Notes under the pieces: model-generated | What the model was told of the DNA's origin: nothing | The model's database searches: none | The model's input: only the letters and a program-made list of their open reading frames with translations | Part shown: piece by piece, positions 26,759 through 32,239 of the stretch | How positions within the stretch are numbered: the stretch's first letter is position 1 | Layout: every line of letters begins with the position of its first letter | NCBI GenBank assembly: GCA_946630825.1 | Contig: CAMOZG010000006.1 | Span: 1 to 32,239, forward strand | DNA: 32,239 nt | From: an uncultured Lachnospiraceae bacterium | GTDB lineage: Bacteria > Bacillota > Clostridia > Lachnospirales > Lachnospiraceae | Direction of reading: 5' to 3' | Translations under genes and position numbers: made by a program

Positions 26759-28248
26759 ATCAAAGGGAGGCAGTTTCGCATTTTGACGGTCCCTGTCTTA
26801 TTATTGCCGGACCCGGATCCGGCAAAACAAAATGCATAGTAGAAAGAACCAAAAATCTGATCAAAAAAGGCATTTTGCCGGGGCAGATCCTTGTGATAAC
26901 ATTTACAAGGGATGCAGCCGGAGAGATGGAGATGAGATATCTCCGGGACAAAGGCCCCGGCGGAGTGCACTTTTCTACTTTTCACAGTCTTTTTTACCAT
27001 ATTCTATCCGACAGATTCGGGCATGAGAGTCTAAAGCCCACGACACAAAAGGAGAAAGAGACCTTTTATGACAGGCTTGGATCCGATACCAAAAAGCTGT
27101 TGGAAAATGAACCCGCCACCTTAAAAAAGTGGCAGGGTGTATTTTCTTATATTCTTATTGATGAATACCAGGACATAAATCAGGAGCAGTTTGAGATCGT
27201 AGAACTTCTGGCAGGACAGAAGAAGAATATATTTGCGGTAGGGGATGATGACCAGGCAATATATTCTTTCAGGGGTTCCGATCCTAAATTCATGCTGTCA
27301 TTTTCTAAGCATTATCCCGGGGCAGCCATTATCAGACTTAAGAACAACTACAGATCCGCAAGGCAGATTACCGTAAGCAGCAACAGTCTCATATCCCATA
27401 ATAAGATAAGATATGAAAAGGAGATATGCTCCCACCGGGATGCCTTTGGGAAAATGCGATTTATAAGGTGCATGGATGAGACTAAAGAGTGTGAATATGT
27501 GGTGGAAATGGCAAGGAAAATATTAGCGGGAAGCCGGGATGCCACCGTAGGGATCCTTTTTAGAAACAGATATGAGAGTTCGCTTATAAAAGAATATTTC
27601 ATGTCAGAGCATATTCCCTTTTTCTCCGGGGAAAAGCTTCCCTCACTAAGGGATCACTTTATTTTCCGGGATCTGTGCGCCATGCTAAAGTTGGGCTTTG
27701 GCAGGGCAGATGATACTGATGTCATGAGGGCAAGGGAGGTATTCGGCATGGATCACGAAAAAATTGGAATGGTGGTGGGAAAACTTTCTCCCTGTGCCGG
27801 TATAAATTATCTCTGCAAGGGCGCAGGATATATGAACTATCTCCATGTCAGGGCAGGGGGCGATCCTGTGGAAAAGCAGAAGCTTATCCAGACCTTAAAT
27901 GGTATAAAGGATATTTTCTTTAAGATAAGATCTCGGGAGGATTTTTTTTCTTTCATTGAAGCCGGAGAGGAAAAGTCAAAGGATGAGGAGAATAAAAGAG
28001 TGGGGCTTTATACCTTTCACGGTTCAAAGGGATTGGAATTTGATCATGTGATCATTTTGGATGTAAACGAGGGCATCACGCCCCAGGCAAAGGCAGAAGA
28101 TATGGAAGAGGAGCGAAGGGTATTTTACGTGGCAATCACCCGGGCAAAGGATACTCTTACCCTTTTGACTCTGGATCGACATAATAATAAAAAGGTATAC
28201 CCCTCCAGGTTCATAGAGGAGATGCAAAAAAGATTGAAAAATTCTTAA
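26746..28248 (+). CDS. Compact UvrD/Rep-family (SF1A) DNA helicase
   Basis: A 500-residue ATP-dependent 3'-5' helicase-like protein. Motifs in order are Q-motif LDEYQREAV, Walker A GPGSGKTK (Lys27), motif Ia ITFTRDAAGEM, Walker B ILIDEYQDIN, motif III GDDDQAIYSFRG, motif IV NNYRS, motif V TFHGSKGLEFDHVII and motif VI RRVFYVAITRAKDTL. All core motifs are intact. It is far shorter than UvrD or PcrA (over 700): the 1B and 2B subdomains are reduced and there is no C-terminal RNAP-binding tail. The start is TTG with AAAGGA 6 bases upstream. It lies alone between two inverted repeats. A DNA repair role is likely, but the exact role is unknown. Confidence 0.9.
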   Translation: MLDEYQREAVSHFDGPCLIIAGPGSGKTKCIVERTKNLIKKGILPGQILVITFTRDAAGEMEMRYLRDKGPGGVHFSTFHSLFYHILSDRFGHESLKPTTQKEKETFYDRLGSDTKKLLENEPATLKKWQGVFSYILIDEYQDINQEQFEIVELLAGQKKNIFAVGDDDQAIYSFRGSDPKFMLSFSKHYPGAAIIRLKNNYRSARQITVSSNSLISHNKIRYEKEICSHRDAFGKMRFIRCMDETKECEYVVEMARKILAGSRDATVGILFRNRYESSLIKEYFMSEHIPFFSGEKLPSLRDHFIFRDLCAMLKLGFGRADDTDVMRAREVFGMDHEKIGMVVGKLSPCAGINYLCKGAGYMNYLHVRAGGDPVEKQKLIQTLNGIKDIFFKIRSREDFFSFIEAGEEKSKDEENKRVGLYTFHGSKGLEFDHVIILDVNEGITPQAKAEDMEEERRVFYVAITRAKDTLTLLTLDRHNNKKVYPSRFIEEMQKRLKNS

Positions 28249-28274
28249 CAATCATTTATAGTAGGAATAGTGCG

Positions 28275-28305
28275 AAAACGTATGGCTTATGGTCTTATAC
28301 GTTTT
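28275..28305. terminator. Hairpin between helicase and decarboxylase genes (possible terminator)
   Basis: AAAACGTAT (28275-28283) and ATACGTTTT (28297-28305) are perfect arms around a 13-base loop. The GTTTT at the end gives a weak U-run on the + strand, and the flanking A-run gives one on the - strand. It lies 26 bases after the helicase stop. The rest of the 110-base gap is AT-rich and contains TATAGT/TATAAA-like hexamers (28325-28338) without a clear -35, so a promoter for the next operon is likely but not pinned down. Confidence 0.5.
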
Positions 28306-28358
28306 AGATACAATGTTTTCTTTTTATAGTAATATAAAGTTTAAATGGAGGGAAAATG

Positions 28359-29750
28359 ATGAGTAGTGGAAACGAAGGCTTGGCTGTTGCAAGGCTTTCA
28401 TCCTTACTGGATGAAAACAGCTTTGTGGAGCTTTCTTCCGGCGTAACTTCCAGAAGCACTGATTTTAATCAGGATCCCAAGGAAGCCCCCGGAGACGGTG
28501 TTGTTACTGGATATGGTCTTATCGACGAGCGACTGGTATTTGTGTACAGTCAGGATCCCGGAGTCCTTTCCGGTACCATAGGTGAGATGCATGCCAGAAA
28601 GATCAAGGATGTCTATGACAAAGCCATGAAGATGAGGGCGCCTATTATCGGTCTCATTGATTGCGGCGGTGTCAGACTTACGGAATCCTTTGACAGTACG
28701 GAAAGCATTGGACAGATAATCGAAGCTTCTGTGGAGGCTTGCGGAGTAGTGCCCCAGATCACGGCTGTTATGGGTCGCTGCGGCGGAGGACTTGCTGTCC
28801 TTAATTCCATGTCCGATTTTTCGTTTATGAAGGATGGTGCAGAGCTTTTTGTAAACTCTCCTGATGCCATACCGGGAAATAATTCAGAAAAGAATGATAC
28901 CTCAAAGGCAGAGTTTCAGTATAAAGCCGGAAATGTGGACATGATCGGATCCGAGGATGAGATATTAGAGGGTATCCGTGATCTCATATCAGTCCTTCCT
29001 TCTTCCGGCGGAGACGGCGGCTTTGTGGATGATTTTACTGATGATCTAAACAGAGCCTCAGAGGGTCTGGAGACAAAGCGTGACAAGGTAAGCGAGATCG
29101 CAGCCGAGCTTTCCGACGACCATCTGTTTATTGAGACCAAGGGTGGCTTTGCTCCGGGAATGGTGACCGGATTCATCCGCCTTATGGGAGCCACCGTGGG
29201 AGTTATCGGTAATGAGACCTATGAAAATGAGGATGTTCTGACTGCTTTGGGCTGTGCAAAGGCTGCTGATTTCGTCAGATTTTTGGATGCCTTTGACATT
29301 CCTCTTTTATCCCTTACCAATGTGGCAGGATACAAAGCCTGTGTATTCAATGAAGAAAGACTGCCCCGGGCTCTTGCCAAAATGGTGTCGGCAATAGCTG
29401 AGGCGGACATTCCAAAGATCAACCTGATCACCCGTCAGGCAGGCGGCACTGCATATCTTATGATGAACTCCAAGGCTATTGGAGCAGATCTGACCTATGC
29501 ATTTTCTGATGCTGATGTATCTGTTATGGATCCTGCTTTGGCAGCTTCAATTATTGCAGGTGATTCCGGTGATGTGGCAGCCTGCCGTGAAGAATACGCC
29601 ACGTCACAGTCAGGCCTTGACAATGCACTTCGCAGGGGCATGATAGACCGTGTGGTGGATTTTGCAGATGCCAGAAAGTATCTGATCGCAGGATTTGATA
29701 TGCTTTTTGAAAAGGACATGTACATCTACAAAAAGCATGGTACAAAGTAG
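28359..29750 (+). CDS. Carboxyltransferase (alpha) subunit of a Na+-pumping acyl-CoA decarboxylase
   Basis: A 463-residue acyl-CoA carboxyltransferase (crotonase-like tandem domains). It would transfer carboxyl from an acyl-CoA to the biotin of the carrier encoded downstream. The N-terminal domain has LIDCGGVRLTES and MGRCGGGLAVLNSMSD. The C-terminal domain has LTNVAGYKACVF, RQAGGTAYLMMNSKAIGAD and a VMDPALAASII segment. Oxaloacetate decarboxylase alpha subunits have a different fold (TIM barrel), so the substrate is likely methylmalonyl-, malonyl- or glutaconyl-CoA; I cannot decide which. It is shorter than typical MmdA (about 510). The ORF track starts at 28356, but the second ATG (28359) is 6 bases from GGAGGG and fits better. 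Confidence 0.87.
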   Translation: MSSGNEGLAVARLSSLLDENSFVELSSGVTSRSTDFNQDPKEAPGDGVVTGYGLIDERLVFVYSQDPGVLSGTIGEMHARKIKDVYDKAMKMRAPIIGLIDCGGVRLTESFDSTESIGQIIEASVEACGVVPQITAVMGRCGGGLAVLNSMSDFSFMKDGAELFVNSPDAIPGNNSEKNDTSKAEFQYKAGNVDMIGSEDEILEGIRDLISVLPSSGGDGGFVDDFTDDLNRASEGLETKRDKVSEIAAELSDDHLFIETKGGFAPGMVTGFIRLMGATVGVIGNETYENEDVLTALGCAKAADFVRFLDAFDIPLLSLTNVAGYKACVFNEERLPRALAKMVSAIAEADIPKINLITRQAGGTAYLMMNSKAIGADLTYAFSDADVSVMDPALAASIIAGDSGDVAACREEYATSQSGLDNALRRGMIDRVVDFADARKYLIAGFDMLFEKDMYIYKKHGTK

Positions 29751-29761
29751 AGGGGGCGCAT

Positions 29762-30502
29762 ATGAAAAAGAAACTTATATTTTTCACCTGCTGTGTCCTT
29801 TGTATGTTTTTGCTGGTGGCGTGCAGTGGGAAGACTGCCGAGCCGGAAATGTATGGAAATATGACTGCCGGGGATCTCGAGCAGCAGGCCATGGGATTTG
29901 CGGATGAACTGACCTCCATGAGCCCCTCGGATGTGATGCAGGCACAGCTTTACTATTCCATGTATGGAACCCAGGAGGAGAATGGCGAACTTTTTGCCGG
30001 ACTTTTGGATGACTGGACAGAGGTTATTACCACCTGCGGTGATTTTAAGGATTACGGAGAGTTTTCCGTAGAAAAGAGCGGTAAGACAGTTACAGCGAAG
30101 CTGCCCCTTAATTTTACCAAGAGAAATGCAGAGCTGGTATTTGTATACAATGCCTTTGATATGGAGCTTACTTCCATCAATGCAAATCTGATCTACTCCA
30201 CAGGAGAGATCATGAAAAAGGCAGGACTTAATACGGTAATGGGTATCGGAACCGTATTTGTTATACTGATACTTATTTCCCTGCTGATAAGCTGCTTTAA
30301 GATCATTCCAAAGATCCAGGAGAGCATGGCTAAAAAGGATGAGGTCATAGAGGCCTCTCCCGAAAACTTAGAGCAGATAAGAGCCGAGGAATCCCGGGAC
30401 GAGGATGACGGCGAGCTTATAGCGGTGATAGCTGCAGCCATAGCTGCAAGCACAGGTGCATCTACAGATTCATTTGTAGTAAGGTCAATTCGCAGGATAT
30501 AA
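29762..30502 (+). CDS. OadG-like subunit with lipoprotein N-terminus
   Basis: A 246-residue protein. A lipoprotein signal (MKKKLIFF... LLVAC) predicts cleavage before Cys21, and residues 22-150 form a polar extracytoplasmic domain with no family that I recognise. One TM segment (about 157-183, VMGIGTVFVILILISLLIS) resembles the membrane helix of OadG/MmdD gamma-delta subunits. A cytoplasmic tail follows, ending ELIAVIAAAIAASTG and VVRSIRRI, as seen in decarboxylase small subunits. Position between the alpha subunit and the biotin carrier matches the A-D-C-B order of methylmalonyl-CoA decarboxylase operons. The outside domain is unusual, since classical OadG is only about 80 residues. Confidence 0.8.
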   Translation: MKKKLIFFTCCVLCMFLLVACSGKTAEPEMYGNMTAGDLEQQAMGFADELTSMSPSDVMQAQLYYSMYGTQEENGELFAGLLDDWTEVITTCGDFKDYGEFSVEKSGKTVTAKLPLNFTKRNAELVFVYNAFDMELTSINANLIYSTGEIMKKAGLNTVMGIGTVFVILILISLLISCFKIIPKIQESMAKKDEVIEASPENLEQIRAEESRDEDDGELIAVIAAAIAASTGASTDSFVVRSIRRI

Positions 30503-30532
30503 TCGAAGATTAATTATAAGGAAGGAGTTATT

Positions 30533-30895
30533 ATGAAAAACTATACCATAACAGTAAACGGAACAGCTTATGATGTTACGGTGGAGGAAAAGGGCGGATC
30601 ATCCGCATCAAGCGCACCTGCTCCCGCAGCCAAGGCTGCTCCCAAAAGGGCAGCTGCTCAAAGCGGTGGTGCCGGAGCTGTAAAGATAGAAGCCGGTGCA
30701 GCAGGTAAGGTATTTAAGATCTCAGCCTCTGTTGGATCCAGTGTTAAAAAGGGCGATCCCATAGTAGTGCTTGAGGTTATGAAGATGGAGACTCCTGTAG
30801 TGGCTCCCGTAGACGGAGTAGTCAAGAGCATTGATGTGGTTGAAGGTACTTCCATTGAGTCAGGAGCACTTCTTGCAACAATGGATGAAGCATAA
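30533..30895 (+). CDS. Biotin carboxyl carrier subunit of the decarboxylase
   Basis: A 120-residue protein. Residues 1-20 are a short beta region (YTITVNGTAYDVTVEE), about 21-48 an Ala/Pro/Ser-rich flexible linker, and 49-120 a biotinyl domain. The acceptor Lys84 lies in EVMKMETPV. It carries carboxybiotin from the carboxyltransferase to the membrane pump. GGAAGGAG precedes the ATG. The size and the linker match MmdC/GcdC-type carriers. No biotin ligase gene is in the window. Confidence 0.93.
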   Translation: MKNYTITVNGTAYDVTVEEKGGSSASSAPAPAAKAAPKRAAAQSGGAGAVKIEAGAAGKVFKISASVGSSVKKGDPIVVLEVMKMETPVVAPVDGVVKSIDVVEGTSIESGALLATMDEA

Positions 30896-30915
30896 TTTTT
30901 GAGGAGGAGCAATTT

Positions 30916-32064
30916 ATGAGTTATGTTGCGGAGACAATGGGAAATCTCCTCCATCAGACAGCATTTTTTAATCTGACTGTGGGCAACTACATCATGATCC
31001 TTGTGGCGTGTGTATTTTTATATCTTGCTATCAGAAAGGGTTATGAGCCATTGCTTTTGGTTCCCATTGCATTTGGTATGCTATTAGTAAATATTTATCC
31101 TGATATCATGGCTTCCCCTGAGGAGACCAGCAACGGAGTGGGAGGACTTTTGTATTATTTCTTCTCTTTGGATGAATGGTCCATACTTCCGTCTCTTATT
31201 TTCCTGGGAGTCGGCGCCATGACGGACTTTGGTCCCCTTATAGCCAATCCCATAAGCTTCCTTCTGGGTGCGGCAGCCCAGATAGGTATATTTACAGCCT
31301 ATCTTTTAGCTATCTTACTTGGATTTAATGATGAGGCTGCAGCGGCAGTATCCATCATTGGAGGAGCAGACGGTCCCACCTCCATCTTTTTGGCAGGTAA
31401 GCTGGGACAGAGTCAGCTTATGGGTCCCATAGCAGTGGCGGCATATTCCTATATGTCACTGGTGCCCATAATACAGCCTCCTATCATGAAGCTTTTTACC
31501 ACGAAAAAAGAGCGGGCTATCAAGATGGATAATCTGCGTACAGTATCAAAGCTGGAGCGCATACTTTTCCCCATTATCGTTACCATTGTAGTCTGCCTGC
31601 TTCTGCCCACCACGGCACCCTTGGTTGGTATGCTTATGCTGGGAAATCTTTTCCGTGAATCGGGAGTGGTAAGACAGCTTACAGATACGGCAAGTAATGC
31701 ACTTATGTATATAGTGGTCATTTTGCTTGGAACTTCCGTTGGTGCATCAACCAGCGCAGAGGCTTTCCTTAACTGGACCACCATTAAGATCGTTGCCCTC
31801 GGACTTGTGGCATTTGCCTTTGGTACGGCTGGTGGTGTGCTTTTCGGCAAGCTGCTTTGCCATCTGACCCACGGTAAGATCAATCCTCTTATCGGGTCTG
31901 CGGGAGTGTCTGCAGTTCCCATGGCAGCCCGTGTGTCCCAAAAGGTTGGAGCCGAAGAGGATCCCACCAACTTCCTGCTTATGCACGCCATGGGACCCAA
32001 TGTTGCCGGCGTAATAGGAACCGCCGTAGCCGCCGGTATGTTTATGGCAATGTTCGGAGTATGA
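30916..32064 (+). CDS. Na+-translocating decarboxylase beta subunit (OadB/MmdB/GcdB family)
   Basis: A 382-residue polytopic membrane protein that decarboxylates carboxybiotin and couples this to Na+ export. Family marks are FLGVGAMTDFGPLIANP, the signature IGGADGPTSIFLAGKL, SLVPIIQPPIMKLF with a following TTKKER loop, GNLFRESGVVRQL, LGTSVGAS and the C-terminal MAARVSQKVG and HAMGPNVAGVIG. About nine or more hydrophobic segments are visible. GGAGGAG precedes the ATG. It completes the four-subunit pump. The last codons (TTCGGAGTA) and the stop are duplicated immediately downstream. Confidence 0.95.
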   Translation: MSYVAETMGNLLHQTAFFNLTVGNYIMILVACVFLYLAIRKGYEPLLLVPIAFGMLLVNIYPDIMASPEETSNGVGGLLYYFFSLDEWSILPSLIFLGVGAMTDFGPLIANPISFLLGAAAQIGIFTAYLLAILLGFNDEAAAAVSIIGGADGPTSIFLAGKLGQSQLMGPIAVAAYSYMSLVPIIQPPIMKLFTTKKERAIKMDNLRTVSKLERILFPIIVTIVVCLLLPTTAPLVGMLMLGNLFRESGVVRQLTDTASNALMYIVVILLGTSVGASTSAEAFLNWTTIKIVALGLVAFAFGTAGGVLFGKLLCHLTHGKINPLIGSAGVSAVPMAARVSQKVGAEEDPTNFLLMHAMGPNVAGVIGTAVAAGMFMAMFGV

Positions 32065-32080
32065 ATGTTCGGAGTATGAA
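32051..32080 (+). repeat. 15-bp tandem duplication at the end of the pump gene
   Basis: TGTTCGGAGTATGAA occurs at 32051-32065 and again at 32066-32080. The first copy holds the last codons and the stop of the pump gene. Both could be slippage products, or a duplicated flank of the palindromic element that follows. Confidence 0.85.
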
Positions 32081-32238
32081 TGTTTTCAATGCAGATGCGG
32101 ATGACCAAATTTATTTGGTCGGACGCATATGCATTTGAAAACTTCGCAGCGATGAGGAAGTAGGGCGATAGCCCGGATTCCGAATTGCTGCCGGATTTCG
32201 AGAGCGCGAAGCGCGGAGAAATCCGATTCATACTCCGA
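32069..32238. repeat. Large palindromic intergenic element
   Basis: Outer arms TCGGAGTATGAAT (32069-32081) and ATTCATACTCCGA (32226-32238) enclose 144 bases. Inside lie a long hairpin at 32082-32142 (GTTTTCAATGCAGATGCG against CGCATATGCATTTGAAAAC, with inner GACCAAAT/ATTTGGTC), a small GGGC/GCCC hairpin (32163-32174) and a CGGATTTC/GAAATCCG hairpin with GCGCGAAGCGC at its tip (32192-32225). No coding sense is apparent. It resembles a MITE-like or REP-like repeat, or a structured RNA. The window ends one base after the right arm. Confidence 0.75.
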
Positions 32239-32239
32239 G

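Noticed and set aside
31449-32231. 260-residue minus-strand ORF
   Set aside because: It runs antisense to the well-supported pump subunit, and its translation is Ser/Ile-rich shadow sequence with no family marks.
32069-32238. The terminal palindrome as a simple Rho-independent terminator
   Set aside because: None of its hairpins is followed by a T-run, and it is much larger and more nested than a terminator.
1-32239. tRNA or rRNA genes, CRISPR arrays, transposases or phage genes
   Set aside because: Intergenic gaps are short and none showed cloverleaf, spaced direct repeats or related coding motifs.

Overview
All of the gene content lies on the + strand: 21 protein-coding genes packed tightly, several overlapping by 4-13 bases. 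The protein families point to a Gram-positive Clostridia, most likely a Lachnospiraceae member of the Butyrivibrio/Roseburia type. The reasons are AGGAGG-type ribosome sites, a lipoprotein signal, mid-range GC, a Na+-pumping biotin decarboxylase whose alpha subunit is an acyl-CoA carboxyltransferase, and a four-gene cluster that I recall (from memory, not checked) as Lachnospiraceae DUF5717/DUF5716 proteins. No tRNA, rRNA, CRISPR array, transposase or phage gene is visible.

Layout. (1) 65-3310: triosephosphate isomerase, a stand-alone DegV protein, adenylosuccinate synthetase and a 66-residue membrane protein. (2) 3317-10303: four abutting signalling genes: a 6-TM hybrid kinase with REC and Hpt domains, a 6-TM hybrid kinase with a REC domain and a complete DegV fatty-acid-binding domain fused at its C-terminus, a REC-Hpt protein, and a protein with a degenerate plus a canonical REC domain. 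None has a DNA-binding or enzymatic output domain. A Rho-independent-like terminator at 10310-10357 closes this unit and an extended -10 promoter (10359-10387) opens the next. (3) 10432-18305: SEC-C protein, ThrRS, CapA-like protein, phosphoglycerate mutase, PurC and PurB. (4) 18323-25172: four genes of unknown function, made of a giant beta-sandwich/helical-repeat protein, a divergent Hsp70-like protein, a TPR-like protein and a two-TM coiled-coil protein, followed by gltX. (5) 26746-28248: a compact UvrD/Rep-family helicase flanked by inverted repeats. (6) 28359-32064: a four-subunit sodium-pumping decarboxylase (carboxyltransferase, lipoprotein-type OadG-like subunit, biotin carrier, OadB-type pump), followed by a large palindromic element that runs to the window edge.

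How the genes work together. Housekeeping genes (glycolysis: TpiA, GpmI; purine synthesis: PurC, PurB, PurA; aminoacyl-tRNA synthetases: ThrRS, GltX) are interleaved with two poorly understood modules. The phosphorelay could pass phosphate from either membrane kinase to a free receiver, and the DegV fusion suggests that it is tuned by a fatty acid or a related lipid. The DUF5717/DUF5716 cluster looks like a chaperone-like complex: an Hsp70-fold core, a large repeat scaffold, a TPR adaptor and a membrane anchor. Both proposals are inferences from domain content and gene order. A recurring non-coding feature is an inverted repeat whose left arm starts at or overlaps a stop codon (tpiA, degV, gltX), plus the large element just after the last pump gene.
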